53,472 bases of DNA, taken from Flavimaricola marinus (GTDB lineage: Bacteria > Pseudomonadota > Alphaproteobacteria > Rhodobacterales > Rhodobacteraceae). Under the pieces are notes generated by a model. The model was not told where the DNA came from and searched no databases. It saw only the letters and a list, made by a program, of their open reading frames with translations. The stretch lies in the NCBI RefSeq assembly GCF_900184895.1, contig NZ_FXZK01000016.1, forward strand, positions 1 through 53,472, read 5' to 3'. Below are positions 35,311 to 44,787 of the stretch, piece by piece; the first letter of the stretch is position 1, and each line of letters begins with the position of its first letter. The position numbers were made by a program, and so were the translations under genes.

Positions 35311-36621
35311 ATGAAGACATTGACACCCGCCAAGGCGGATCTGGACCCGATCGAAATCGCCAGCCGCGATGAGATCGCCGGACTTCAGCTTCAACGGCTC
35401 CAATGGTCGCTCCGGCATGCCTACGACAACGTGCCGATGTACAAACAACGGTTCGATGCGGCAGGCGTCCACCCCTCGGACCTCAAGAGCCTGTCAGACC
35501 TCGCCAATTTCCCTTTCACGACGAAGAACGACTTGAGGGACAACTACCCCTTCGGCCTTTTTGCAGTGCCGCGAGACCAGATCATCCGGCTGCACGCCTC
35601 TTCCGGCACCACAGGCAAACCAACAGTGGTAGGTTATACCGCGCAAGACATCTCGAATTGGGCAGACCTCGTGGCCCGGTCCTTGCGAGCGTCAGGGGTC
35701 AAGCGGGGCGACATGGTGCACAATGCCTACGGCTACGGCCTGTTCACGGGCGGCCTCGGTGCGCACTACGGCATTGAACGGCTAGGGGCGACGGTGGTGC
35801 CGATGTCGGGCGGGCAAACCGAAAAGCAGGTCAGCCTGATCGAGGATTTCCGACCGCAGGCGATCATGGTCACCCCCTCCTACATGCTGAACATCCTTGA
35901 AGAATATCTGCGGCAGGGGCTCGATCCGCGTGCCTCTTCCCTCGACACGGCGATTTTCGGCGCCGAGCCCTGGACCAATGCGATGCGCGCCGAAATCGAG
36001 GATGCTTTCGACATGCACGCCGTCGATATCTATGGCCTGTCCGAGATCATGGGGCCGGGGGTCGCCAACGAATGCGTCGAGACAAAGGACGGGCTGCATA
36101 TCTGGGAGGATCACTTCTTTCCCGAAATCATCGACCCTGTTTCCGGTGACCCTGTTGCTGACGGTCAGACCGGCGAGTTGGTGTTCACCACGCTCACCAA
36201 GGAAGGCTTGCCGATGATCCGGTATCGGACGCGCGATCTCACCCGGCTCTTGCCCGGTACGGCCCGCTCGATGCGTCGGATGGAAAAGATCACCGGCCGC
36301 AGCGATGACATGATCATCCTGCGTGGGGTCAACGTGTTCCCCACCCAGATCGAGGAGCAGGTTCTGGCGGCCAACGGGATCGCTCCCTACTTCCAGATCG
36401 AACTCTTCAAATCAGGGCACATGGACGCGATGCGGATCAACGTAGAGGCCACGCCAGACGCCGCGCCGGAGGATGCTCGGACCGCGGCGGCCCATGCCCT
36501 CGCAGTCCGGATCAAAGGCATCGTCGGGGTATCGGCCGAAGTGATCGTGCACCTACCCGGCACGGTGGAGCGGTCTCAAGGCAAAGCGCGGCGGGTGGTG
36601 GACAACCGGCCCAAAGGCTAG
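35311..36621 (+). CDS. paaK: phenylacetate-CoA ligase
   Basis: A 436-residue AMP-forming ligase. The ATP loop is ASSGTTGKPTVV (about 93-104), with the adenylation motif YGLSEIMGPG and the C-terminal KITGRSDDMIILRGVNVFPT. It activates phenylacetate for the PaaABCE epoxidase. A very strong ribosome site precedes ATG 35311. Its TAG stop shares the palindrome CTAG with the convergent paaE stop, so no terminator separates the two transcripts. Confidence 0.95.
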   Translation: MKTLTPAKADLDPIEIASRDEIAGLQLQRLQWSLRHAYDNVPMYKQRFDAAGVHPSDLKSLSDLANFPFTTKNDLRDNYPFGLFAVPRDQIIRLHASSGTTGKPTVVGYTAQDISNWADLVARSLRASGVKRGDMVHNAYGYGLFTGGLGAHYGIERLGATVVPMSGGQTEKQVSLIEDFRPQAIMVTPSYMLNILEEYLRQGLDPRASSLDTAIFGAEPWTNAMRAEIEDAFDMHAVDIYGLSEIMGPGVANECVETKDGLHIWEDHFFPEIIDPVSGDPVADGQTGELVFTTLTKEGLPMIRYRTRDLTRLLPGTARSMRRMEKITGRSDDMIILRGVNVFPTQIEEQVLAANGIAPYFQIELFKSGHMDAMRINVEATPDAAPEDARTAAAHALAVRIKGIVGVSAEVIVHLPGTVERSQGKARRVVDNRPKG

Positions 36622-37685
36622 TGGTCGAATTCGACGACGACCCTGTCCGTCAGCGGAAAAGACTGGCAAGCCAAGGCAAAGCCACGATCGATCTCGCCGT
36701 CCTCCAGCGCGTGATTGGTCAGCATCTCGACCTCGCCTTCCACGATCCGGCACCGGCAGGTCGAGCACACCCCTGCCCGGCATGAATACGGAGCATCAAT
36801 CGCGTTTTCCAAGGCGCCCTCAAGGATCGTTTGATCCTTGTTGATCTGGTAATCGGCGCTGACACCGTCGATCGTCATGGTGACTGAAGTCGCCTTGGGC
36901 GCTTCGCCAACTGCCTTCTTCAAGGCCGGTCGCGCCAAACGTCCGGGCTGACCACTGGCAAAGAGCTCGAACTTGATCTGATCGTCGGTCAGGCCATGCT
37001 CTCGAAGAGCAGAAGCGATACCCAGCATCATAGGTTCCGGGCCGCAGATGAACGCCGTATCCACGGACTCGACATCAATCCAGCTCTGGAACAATGCGGC
37101 GCATTTTTCCGGATCGACGCGTCCGGAGAAAAGCTCGATCTCTTCGGCGCCGCTTTCCAGCACATGCACGATGGTCAGGCGGCCCATATAGCGGTTCTTG
37201 AGTGCCTCCAGCTCTTCGCGGAACATGATCGTGTTAGGGGCACGGTTGGCATAGACCAAGGTGAAAACGCTTTGTGGTTCCGCGGCCAATGTCGTCTTCA
37301 TGATCGACAGAACCGGTGTGATCCCGGAACCACCCGCAAAGCCGAGGTAGGTCTTTGGCAGTTCCGGGTTCAATGGAACATGGAAGTTGCCCAGCGGCGG
37401 CATCGCCTCCAGCAGATCGCCGGGGGCGAGATCCTCGTTGGCCCAGGTCGAAAACGCGCCGCCATCGACCTTCTTTATTCCGACCTGCAGCACGCCGTCA
37501 TCCCGGCCCGCACAGATCGAATAGGATCGACGCACCTCCGTGCCGTCAAAATCGCGGCGAAATGTCAGGTATTGGCCCTGAATGAAGTCCACACGCTCGC
37601 CGTTGGCAGGCTCCAGGGTCACCACCACCGCGTCGCGGATGGTCTTGCGGACTTCGGTGACTTTCAGCGTCTGAAATCTGGCCAC
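36618..37685 (-). CDS. paaE: phenylacetyl-CoA epoxidase reductase subunit
   Basis: A 356-residue flavin reductase with ferredoxin. Residues about 1-230 are an FAD/NAD(P)H module (RRSYSICAG, GSGITPVLSI), and about 260-356 a plant-type [2Fe-2S] domain, C-R-A-G-V-C-S-T-C with a distant fourth Cys in ALACQSF. The start is GTG 37685, with AGGGGG upstream; an ATG-started frame reaching 37949 has no ribosome site and overlaps paaD. It passes electrons to PaaAC. Confidence 0.92.
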   Translation of the reverse strand: MARFQTLKVTEVRKTIRDAVVVTLEPANGERVDFIQGQYLTFRRDFDGTEVRRSYSICAGRDDGVLQVGIKKVDGGAFSTWANEDLAPGDLLEAMPPLGNFHVPLNPELPKTYLGFAGGSGITPVLSIMKTTLAAEPQSVFTLVYANRAPNTIMFREELEALKNRYMGRLTIVHVLESGAEEIELFSGRVDPEKCAALFQSWIDVESVDTAFICGPEPMMLGIASALREHGLTDDQIKFELFASGQPGRLARPALKKAVGEAPKATSVTMTIDGVSADYQINKDQTILEGALENAIDAPYSCRAGVCSTCRCRIVEGEVEMLTNHALEDGEIDRGFALACQSFPLTDRVVVEFDH

Positions 37686-37698
37686 GGCGGCGATCCCC

Positions 37699-38157
37699 CT
37701 AGATGCACTTGAAATAGTCGAATGGTTCGAGGCAATCGCCGCACCGCCAATGGGCCTTGCAAGGGGTCGAGCCAAATTGGCTGACCTTGCTGACGGATTT
37801 GCTGCCACAGCGCGGGCAGCTTTCCGGCCCTCCGGCAGCACGCGGCGGTGCGATCCCGTATTCGACCAGCTTTGCCCTGCCCTTCTCCGACAGCCAGTCG
37901 GTTGTCCATGCAGGAGCGATCTGCGTCTTGATCCGAATGTCCGAAACACCGCGATTACGCAGCGCCGTTTCGATATCCATCGCGATCACCGACGTTGCGG
38001 GGCAGCCGGAATACGTCGGCGTCACGGCGATCTCCAACATGTCGCCATGCCAAGCCACATCGCGCACGATACCGAGGTCGACGACCGAAATCACCGGGAT
38101 CTCTGGGTCCGGGACGGCATCGAGCCAATCCCAGATTTGAGCCAACTCGGGCCGCAT
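37699..38157 (-). CDS. paaD: phenylacetyl-CoA epoxidase maturation protein
   Basis: A 152-residue protein with a DUF59/MIP18-type domain (about 5-95, DPEIPVISVVDLGIVRDV, PTYSGCPATSVI) and a C-terminal zinc-ribbon-like block with CPRCGS and WRCGDCLEPFDYFKC. PaaD helps assemble the iron-sulfur cluster of PaaE. The start is one base after the paaC stop. Both Cys pairs are intact. Confidence 0.93.
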   Translation of the reverse strand: MRPELAQIWDWLDAVPDPEIPVISVVDLGIVRDVAWHGDMLEIAVTPTYSGCPATSVIAMDIETALRNRGVSDIRIKTQIAPAWTTDWLSEKGRAKLVEYGIAPPRAAGGPESCPRCGSKSVSKVSQFGSTPCKAHWRCGDCLEPFDYFKCI

Positions 38158-38158
38158 C

Positions 38159-38923
38159 CTACCACGTCGCGCCGGGATAGGCGCGCTGTAGCCACTGCAT
38201 TTGTGTCAACATATGACCCAAATGTTCGCTGTGACGAATGCCGGTCTTGCCACCCCTGTGGGCAAAGCGATCGGCTGGAATCACCAGAGTCGCCTGCGCC
38301 ATGACGGCAGCAACCTCTTGATCGACATCCGCCCTCAAACCTGACGGCAATGGCGCGATCCCGGCTTCGGCCATCGCCGCATCAACCGGATCGTCGTCAA
38401 ACAATTCGCCAAAGAACGGCCACAGCTTATCCAGCGCGGCCTGCATCCGACCGTGGCTTTCCTCTGTGCCATCGCCAAGGCGGATGACAAGGTCGGCACT
38501 CCTTTCGACGTGATAGCGGGCTTCTTTCACCGACTTGGCTGCAATATCCGCAACACGCGGATCAGCAGACTCCATCAGGGCCGTCAAAACCGCGACGTGC
38601 CATTGGTCGAACAGATACTGGCGCATCAATGTCTGACCAAAGTCGCCATTCGGCTGCTCGACGAGCAAGGCGCTGCGAAAATCCCAGACGTCGCGCAGCA
38701 TCGCAAGATCGTCCGCAGTCCGGCCGGCCCCTTCGACCTCGGCAGCCAACCCCAGCCACATCTGCGTCTGACCGATGAGATCGAGAGCGACATTCGCCAA
38801 TGCGATATCTTCTTCCAAGACCGGAGCCTTGCCGCACCACTCGCTCACGCGATGACCGAGCACGAGGGTATTGTCGCCCATTCTGCACAGAAATTCGAAG
38901 GTTGCGGTCTGTTGGTCCATCAC
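38159..38923 (-). CDS. paaC: phenylacetyl-CoA epoxidase structural subunit
   Basis: A 254-residue all-helical ferritin-like protein of the PaaC type, which supports the catalytic PaaA subunit. It starts [20 protein letters not shown] and ends SEHLGHMLTQMQWLQRAYPG, characteristic of the family. It overlaps paaB by four bases (ATGA) and ends one base before paaD. It lacks a full diiron motif, as expected. Confidence 0.93.
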   Translation of the reverse strand: MMDQQTATFEFLCRMGDNTLVLGHRVSEWCGKAPVLEEDIALANVALDLIGQTQMWLGLAAEVEGAGRTADDLAMLRDVWDFRSALLVEQPNGDFGQTLMRQYLFDQWHVAVLTALMESADPRVADIAAKSVKEARYHVERSADLVIRLGDGTEESHGRMQAALDKLWPFFGELFDDDPVDAAMAEAGIAPLPSGLRADVDQEVAAVMAQATLVIPADRFAHRGGKTGIRHSEHLGHMLTQMQWLQRAYPGATW

Positions 38924-39207
38924 ATCGCCTTTATCTCGTCGGGGATGTCAAAGAAGGTCGGGTGGCGATACACCTTGCTTTCCGCCGGATCATACATGGC
39001 CTCTTTGTCGGCGGGGTCCGAGGCGGTGATCTTGGCAGCCTCCACCACCCAGATGCTGACGCCTTCGTTGCGGCGGGTATAGACATCGCGGGCGTTCTTC
39101 ACTGCCATCTCGGCGTCCGCGGCATGCAGGCTACCGACATGGCGGTGGCTCAGGCCGCGCTGACCACGGATGAATACTTCCCAAAGGGGCCATTCCTTGC
39201 GGGTCAT
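38920..39207 (-). CDS. paaB: phenylacetyl-CoA epoxidase small subunit
   Basis: A 95-residue protein starting [20 protein letters not shown], the PaaB family pattern with [20 protein letters not shown]. The upstream extension to 39285 overlaps paaA and is not family-like. It is flanked by four-base overlaps with paaA and paaC. PaaB bridges PaaAC dimers in the complex. Confidence 0.93.
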   Translation of the reverse strand: MTRKEWPLWEVFIRGQRGLSHRHVGSLHAADAEMAVKNARDVYTRRNEGVSIWVVEAAKITASDPADKEAMYDPAESKVYRHPTFFDIPDEIKAM

Positions 39208-40181
39208 TCTGCGGCAACCTCCCGGTTTGCGTGTTTCTCGGCATGGGCCATCAGCGCGTCGCGCACCCATGCACCGTCGTCCCAAGCCTTGTTGCGAGCC
39301 TCCAGTCGGTCCACGTTGCAGGGACCATTGCCCTTGAGCACGTCAAAGAACTCGGCCCAATCCGGCTCCGCGAAATCGTAGCCGCCCTTGGCCTCGTTCC
39401 ACGCCAAAGTGTCATCCGGCACGGTGAGGCCGAGGTATTCTGCCTGCGGGACAGTCTGGTCGACGAACTTCTGGCGCAGCTCGTCATTGGTATTCATCTT
39501 GATCTTCCACGCCATGGATTGTGCAGAATGGACGCTGTCCTTGTCCGACGGGCCAAACATCATAAGCGCCGGGAACCAGAACCGGTCGAGCGCATTCTGC
39601 GCCATCCGACGCTGCGCGGGCGTGCCACCGGCCATCTTCATCATGATGTCAAAGCCTTGGCGCTGGTGGAAACTCTCTTCCTTGCAGATCCGCACCATCG
39701 CACGGGCATAGGGCCCAAAGCTGGTGCGTTGCAATGGCACCTGATTCATGATGGCCGCACCGTCGACTAGCCAGCCGACAGCCCCCATATCGGCCCAAGT
39801 CAGGGTCGGGTAATTGAAGATCGACGAATACTTCATCCGACCATCGAGAAGCATCTCGGTCATTTCATCGCGGGACACACCCAACGTTTCAGCTGCACCG
39901 TAAAGGTAAAGGCCGTGCCCGGCCTCATCCTGCACCTTTGCCAAGAGGATCGCCTTGCGCTCCAGTGTCGGCGCGCGCGTGATCCAATTGCCCTCTGGCA
40001 ACTGACCGACGATCTCGGAGTGAGCGTGCTGGCCGATCTGGCGGATCAGGGTCTTGCGATAGCCCTCGGGCATCCAATCCTTTGGCTCGACCTTCTCACC
40101 CGCGTCAATCCGCGCCTGAAACGCGGCCAGTTTCGCGGGGTCGTCCTGCGTCGCCTCGGACTTGACCATTTGCGCATACAT
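39204..40181 (-). CDS. paaA: phenylacetyl-CoA epoxidase catalytic subunit
   Basis: A 325-residue diiron monooxygenase. Visible ligands: E56 (HSEIVG), E86 and H89 (VQDEAGHG), E169 and H172 ([10 protein letters not shown]). It epoxidises phenylacetyl-CoA. The start [10 protein letters not shown] at 40181 follows AAAGGGGG; the frame to 40256 runs into the promoter region. It heads the paaABCDE transcript. Confidence 0.95.
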   Translation of the reverse strand: MYAQMVKSEATQDDPAKLAAFQARIDAGEKVEPKDWMPEGYRKTLIRQIGQHAHSEIVGQLPEGNWITRAPTLERKAILLAKVQDEAGHGLYLYGAAETLGVSRDEMTEMLLDGRMKYSSIFNYPTLTWADMGAVGWLVDGAAIMNQVPLQRTSFGPYARAMVRICKEESFHQRQGFDIMMKMAGGTPAQRRMAQNALDRFWFPALMMFGPSDKDSVHSAQSMAWKIKMNTNDELRQKFVDQTVPQAEYLGLTVPDDTLAWNEAKGGYDFAEPDWAEFFDVLKGNGPCNVDRLEARNKAWDDGAWVRDALMAHAEKHANREVAAE

Positions 40182-40261
40182 AGGCTCGCCCCCTTTGAAT
40201 TCAGCGGTCCGGATGACATCCCGCTCAGCGCAATACCAATGCGCCCCAGACGTCATCCGTA

Positions 40262-40290
40262 TTCATAGCAGACCCGTGGAAACCGGACAA
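40262..40290 (-). promoter_or_regulatory. candidate promoter of paaABCDE
   Basis: On the minus strand TTGTCC (40290-40285) and TATGAA (40267-40262) are 17 bases apart, a fair sigma-70 match. The leader would be about 75 bases. The AGTTAC arm at 40296 lies just upstream of the -35. Confidence 0.45.
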
Positions 40291-40295
40291 TAAAA

Positions 40296-40332
40296 AGTTA
40301 CACAATTTTCCATTGCGAGATATGCGGTAACA
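40296..40332. promoter_or_regulatory. AGTTAC...GTAACA inverted repeat upstream of paaA
   Basis: AGTTAC (40296-40301) and GTAACA (40327-40332) are separated by 25 bases, nearly the same spacing as at 34043. It adjoins the candidate paaA promoter and is a candidate PaaX operator. Confidence 0.35.
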
Positions 40333-40351
40333 TATCCGAGTTCATCCCGCC

Positions 40352-40365
40352 CTGATCCACATCAG
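40352..40365. promoter_or_regulatory. FNR/CRP-family-like palindrome CTGAT-CCAC-ATCAG
   Basis: A perfect 5-4-5 palindrome, one base per arm off the FNR/FnrL consensus TTGAT-N4-ATCAA. It is 109 bases upstream of the yjbH-type start and 171 upstream of paaA, so either gene could be the target. No FNR-type regulator is encoded in the window. Confidence 0.45.
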
Positions 40366-40473
40366 CTGGGCCGGCATGCATTGCGGCACATCGGGGTAAC
40401 GGCTAAACCGAGTTAGCATTTGCATCGGGGTGGCACCAATCCAATTCAGTATTGGGTCCAAGAGGATCAGATT

Positions 40474-42021
40474 TTGAGTAATCGTCAGCACATTTTTGTG
40501 CTCGGAATATCAGCCTTGCTCTGCCCTGCCTTGGCACCCGCCGAGATGCGGGCGGAACCGCAATTGGCACAGGGCTACTCCACCTTCGGCACGCCGGGGC
40601 TCATCGAAATGCCCAGCGCCACGCTGGCCCAAGACGGTGAGCTCGCTCTCGGATTGGGGTATATGAACGATGACCTGCAGGCGACCCTGTCGTTTCAGGT
40701 CACCCCGCGGCTGTCGGCCTCGTTTCGCTACACACAGCCCATGTCCGGTGGTTCCAGCGACCAGAGCCTGTCCTTGCAGTACCGATTGCTGGATGAAACA
40801 GCCCGGAGGCCGGCCGTCGTCATCGGTTTCAATGATCTGATCGGCTGCGACCGATATCGGTCCGAATTCATCGCTGCATCCAAAACCGTCAGCACGGATG
40901 TCCGCATCACGGCCGGGCTTGGCTGGGGGCGGCTTGCCGGGGCTGGCAGCTTTGGCAATCCACTTTCGATCTTTTCCGACAGTTTCGACGAACGCGACAG
41001 CAAGGGTGGCACCAGCAACGATGACGTCGATCTCAGCGACGCTTTCCGGGGCGACGCGGCGCATTTCGGCGGCGTCGAATGGCAGGCGACGGAGCGGCTT
41101 CGGCTTATCGCAGAGTATTCGTCCCTCGACTATGCGGCATCCGGCTCGACGGGTATCGAGCGCACATCACCGTTCAACTTCGGCTTGTCCTATGCGCTGT
41201 CCGAGGCTCTGACAGCAAAAGCCCACTACCTCTATGGATCGGAGGTCGGGGTTCAGTTCACCTATGCGCTCGATCCACGGTCTCCGCCCGTCGGTCAGAG
41301 CATCGGCTCGGCGCCGTTGCCAGTTCAGGTCCGAGGCACTCGCCCCTTGACGCGCCCTGAGAACGACATGCAGTCCGATCTCTCCCTAGCCCTGACGAGC
41401 CAGGGCCTTTCGCTGCACGCCATCGAAATCGAGGGGCAAACCGCTCGGGTCGAAGTCGAAAACCGGGACCATACCGTTGCCGCCCGCGCCATTGGCCGAA
41501 CCGCACGCGCCCTTAGCCGGACGATGCCGGCCCGCGTAGAGGTCTTTGACATCGTGTTGGTCGAGAACGGGCTGCGGATCAGCAACGTGCGCCTGAACCG
41601 AGGCGACGTCGAGGCGCTGGAACATGACCTCGACGGAGCGTGGACGAGTTTCATCAGGGCCGACATCGGCACCCCGGCCTATGAGCTTTCGCCGGTGGAC
41701 ACCGCTTACCCTCGGTTCGATTATGCGATCACGCCATCTGTTTCAGCCAGCATATCATCGCCAGAGAGCGGCCTTCTGGCCGATATCGGCGTCGATCTGA
41801 CCGGGCGGTTCACACCCTCGCCGGGGCTTCAATTCTCCGGAACCCTGCGTCAGAAATTAGGGGGAACCCTCGACGAACTGACGGTCGCCAACTCCGGCGG
41901 TCAGCCACAGGTTCGGTCGAACCTCGCCAGCTACGCCGAGGCGGATACGACCATACCGTCTCTGACCGGAGCCTACTACTTCAATGCCGGTCACGCGGAA
42001 TATGAGCGGCGATGCTGGTAA
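40474..42021 (+). pseudogene. YjbH-family outer-membrane lipopolysaccharide/exopolysaccharide-associated protein, C-terminally truncated
   Basis: About 515 residues from TTG 40474 (AAGAGGA seven bases upstream); TTG 40420 is an alternative. A signal peptide (LSNRQHIFVLGISALLCPAL to APAEM) is followed by the YjbH start YSTFGTPGLIEMPSATLAQD and repeated beta-strands. YjbH proteins are about 700 residues; this one stops after TTIPSLTGAYYFNAG, just where the last barrel part should begin. No continuation is seen in the other frames after 42000, so the last ~150-200 residues seem deleted rather than frameshifted. The lost final strand should impair outer-membrane assembly. It could still be a shortened functional form. 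Confidence 0.65.
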
Positions 42022-42197
42022 ACGGCGGTTTATTGCTCAAACCGGGTCGCATTCCTCCGACTTGGTCGAACCAGACGAGGAAATTCGCGCCGCGACAGGA
42101 ATGATCTGAGGCTCAATCGGATCGGCCCGCCCCCCAAGCCGGCGGAAAACACTCGAGCGCATCACCCTGCGAGGACCCGTATCGCACGACCTTCCGA

Positions 42198-43115
42198 CTA
42201 GCCAGCGGGCCGGGCGGCGCTCACTTCGATCAGGGCTTGCCGGAACAAGCGCGCAACGGCCGACGGACGTTCCTCTGACCTTGCCATGATCCCGACAGGG
42301 CCCTCCGTCGATCTCAGGTCGATGGGCAAGGCGATCAGAGTTCCTTGCGCGAGTTCCTCTGCCACCACCCCCCGCGAGATAAACCACGCCGCCCGCAACG
42401 GCCCCAAGGCCATCGCCCTCCCGAACGCGGCGGATACGCTTTCGATGCGGTTCTGAAACAGCGGCAGGCCAGCCGCGATCATCGCCCGCGCCAGAAGCGG
42501 GCGCACAGCCGCGTCCTTGGGAGGATAAATGACCAAAGTCTCCGACAACTGGTCGAGCGAGGTCGCATGGATCAGCGGATGATCAGGTGCGACGACGACG
42601 ACGACGGTTTCAGAATAGAGTTGAGAGAAGGACAGGCTGACCATTGTGTCCGGCCGGCCCAAGCGCCCGACGACCAGATCCAGCTCGCCCGCGCGGAGCC
42701 TGTCGGTCAGGGTAGCATGAGCGCCTTCCTGGATACTCAACTCGGTGTCGGGAGATTGGGCGCGAAAGCGTTCCGTCGCCAATGGCACCACGCTCGCCGC
42801 AATGCTGGGCAAGACACCCACGCGCAGGGTCGCGGCACCGCCGGCGTCCAGTTTGGCAATGCTGTTCAGCCCCTGCCGCAAGGCACCAGTGCTCTGCTCT
42901 GCGTATTGCAGAAAAATTTCACCCTGATCCGTAAGGCTCACTCCCGCTCGACCGCGCAGGATCAATGTGACCCCCAGAATGTCTTCGAGGTCCTTCAAGG
43001 TCTTCGAAATCGCAGACTGGGTCAGGTTTAACTGCTCCGCCGCGCGGTTCAGTCTCTTGGCCCTGGCGATGGCCACGAAGGCCTCCAAATGGCGGAATTT
43101 GATCCTTCGGTCCAT
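42198..43115 (-). CDS. pcaQ: LysR-family regulator of the protocatechuate pathway
   Basis: A 305-residue regulator. The start MDRRIKFRHLEAFVAIARAK is typical of PcaQ; the HTH is LNLTQSAISKTLKDLEDILG. An in-frame TTG at 43118 is less likely than ATG 43115, which has GGAAAG upstream. PcaQ activates pca genes in response to beta-carboxy-cis,cis-muconate. It is divergent from the pobA-pcaCHG operon with about 93 bases between starts. Confidence 0.9.
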   Translation of the reverse strand: MDRRIKFRHLEAFVAIARAKRLNRAAEQLNLTQSAISKTLKDLEDILGVTLILRGRAGVSLTDQGEIFLQYAEQSTGALRQGLNSIAKLDAGGAATLRVGVLPSIAASVVPLATERFRAQSPDTELSIQEGAHATLTDRLRAGELDLVVGRLGRPDTMVSLSFSQLYSETVVVVVAPDHPLIHATSLDQLSETLVIYPPKDAAVRPLLARAMIAAGLPLFQNRIESVSAAFGRAMALGPLRAAWFISRGVVAEELAQGTLIALPIDLRSTEGPVGIMARSEERPSAVARLFRQALIEVSAARPAG

Positions 43116-43208
43116 CAACTTTCCAAAAGGGCAACTAAAAGCATCATTATGTCATTTTACATTACCATTTGGAAAGCTGAATAGTCGACGCCAAAGGGAG
43201 GATGCAAA

Positions 43209-44378
43209 TTGGAAACTCAGGTGGTCATCATCGGCGGAGGGCCGTCGGGGCTTTTGCTCTCGCAGCTCCTGCACGTGCGCGGGATCTCTTCGATCGTGCT
43301 GGAGCGCAAAACCAAGTCCTACGTGCTCAGCCGGATCCGGGCGGGCGTTCTCGAAAGAGGCTTGCTCGCGCTGATGCAGGAAGCCGGCGTTTCCGACAGG
43401 ATGGAGGCCGAAGGCTACCCGCACGACGGTACCCTGATATCCTATGGCGACGAGATATTCCGGATCGATTTCCCTGAACACACGGGCCACTCGGTCATGG
43501 TCTACGGTCAAACCGAAGTGACGCGCGATCTCTACAAAGCACGCGAAGAAGCAGGCGGTCTAATCGAATTCGAAGTCGACGACGTGCAGATCCACGGCGC
43601 CGATACGGATGATGCTTCGGTCAGCTATACCGTAGGCGGCGAGACGCGCCGGATCTCTTGCGATTTCATTGCCGGCTGCGACGGCTTTCACGGCGTCAGC
43701 CGCCAAGCCATCCCGCTCGACGTGCGTCGGGAATATGAAAAGGTCTACCCATTCGGCTGGCTCGGCGTCCTGTCCGAAACACCGCCCGTAGCGCATGAAT
43801 TGATCTATTCGACATCGCAGCGCGGCTTTGCCCTGTGTTCCATGCGCAATGAAAATCTCAGCCGCTACTATATCCAGTGCTCGCTGTCCGACAAACCCAG
43901 TGACTGGACCGATACCGCCTTCTGGGAAGAGCTCAAACGGCGCATCCCCGAGAAATACGCCGAGGCGCTTGTTACCGGCCCGACCATCGAGAAATCCATC
44001 GCCCCGCTGCGATCCTTCGTGACAGAGCCGATGCGGTGGGGGCGGTTGTTCCTCTGCGGTGACGCGGCGCATATCGTGCCGCCTACAGGGGCCAAGGGAT
44101 TGAACACGGCCGCCTCCGACGTGCATTACCTCTACAACGGGCTGAGGCAATTCTACGAAAGCGGCGACACAAGCGGCATCGACGGCTATTCCGCCAAGGC
44201 GTTGGCCCGCGTCTGGAAGGCCGAGCGTTTCAGCTGGTGGTTCTCCTCGCTGCTGCATCGCTATCCGGATCAATCGGAATTCGACATCAAGATGCAGGTG
44301 GCCGAGCTGGAATTCCTGCGCACGAATGCGTCGGCGCAAAAGGCTATGGCCGAGAATTACGTCGGCCTGCCATACTGA
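43209..44378 (+). CDS. pobA: 4-hydroxybenzoate 3-monooxygenase
   Basis: A 389-residue flavoprotein that converts 4-hydroxybenzoate to protocatechuate with NADPH. Landmarks: GxGxxG IIGGGPSGL (7-15), the DG motif GCDGFHG (about 157) and the GD motif LCGDAAHIVPPTGAKGLN (about 283-300). The start is TTG 43209, with GGGAGG eight bases upstream; no in-frame ATG fits the family start METQVV. The nearby ATG 43202 is out of frame. It is the first gene of the pobA-pcaC-pcaH-pcaG transcript and takes the place usually held by pcaD. Confidence 0.95.
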   Translation: METQVVIIGGGPSGLLLSQLLHVRGISSIVLERKTKSYVLSRIRAGVLERGLLALMQEAGVSDRMEAEGYPHDGTLISYGDEIFRIDFPEHTGHSVMVYGQTEVTRDLYKAREEAGGLIEFEVDDVQIHGADTDDASVSYTVGGETRRISCDFIAGCDGFHGVSRQAIPLDVRREYEKVYPFGWLGVLSETPPVAHELIYSTSQRGFALCSMRNENLSRYYIQCSLSDKPSDWTDTAFWEELKRRIPEKYAEALVTGPTIEKSIAPLRSFVTEPMRWGRLFLCGDAAHIVPPTGAKGLNTAASDVHYLYNGLRQFYESGDTSGIDGYSAKALARVWKAERFSWWFSSLLHRYPDQSEFDIKMQVAELEFLRTNASAQKAMAENYVGLPY

Positions 44379-44403
44379 ACACGCCTCTACGAAGGAGCAA
44401 AAG

Positions 44404-44787
44404 ATGCAAGACCGGAAATCAAGCGGAATGGCCGTTCGGCGCAAGGTGCTCGGCGACGCGCATGTCGACAGGGCCGAAGCCGCCAAGAGCGATTTCGACA
44501 CGCCGTTTCAATCTCTCATTACGGAAAGCGCATGGGGCACCGTTTGGGCCTCGGACGGAATCTCCCTGCGGGACCGGTCGATGCTGACGCTGGCGCTCTT
44601 GGCCGCCACCAAGAACTTTGAAGAAATTCCAATGCACATCCGGGCTACCGCCAATACCGGCGCGACAAAGCAGGATGTGATCGAAGCATTTCAACATGTG
44701 GCAATCTACGCCGGCGTGCCGGCTGCCAATCATGCCATCAAATTGGCCAAAAAGACTTATGCCGAAATGGAAGGGAACGGACAATGA
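44404..44787 (+). CDS. pcaC: 4-carboxymuconolactone decarboxylase
   Basis: A 127-residue CMD-family protein. The start [20 protein letters not shown] follows AAGGAG (about 44392-44397). [14 protein letters not shown] and [20 protein letters not shown] are characteristic. It decarboxylates gamma-carboxymuconolactone to beta-ketoadipate enol-lactone. It overlaps pcaH by four bases. The frame extending back to 44326 is not supported. Confidence 0.93.
   Translation: MQDRKSSGMAVRRKVLGDAHVDRAEAAKSDFDTPFQSLITESAWGTVWASDGISLRDRSMLTLALLAATKNFEEIPMHIRATANTGATKQDVIEAFQHVAIYAGVPAANHAIKLAKKTYAEMEGNGQ

Noticed and set aside
42000-42110. Frameshifted continuation of the yjbH-type gene
   Set aside because: The +2 frame is open for about 36 codons after 42000 but shows no barrel-like pattern, so a simple frameshift is not supported.
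43119-43176. CTTTCCAAA ... TTTGGAAAG inverted repeat in the pcaQ/pobA region as a PcaQ site
   Set aside because: One arm is simply the pcaQ ribosome-binding sequence and neither arm fits the known ATAACC-N4-GGTTA motif or a clear T-N11-A box.
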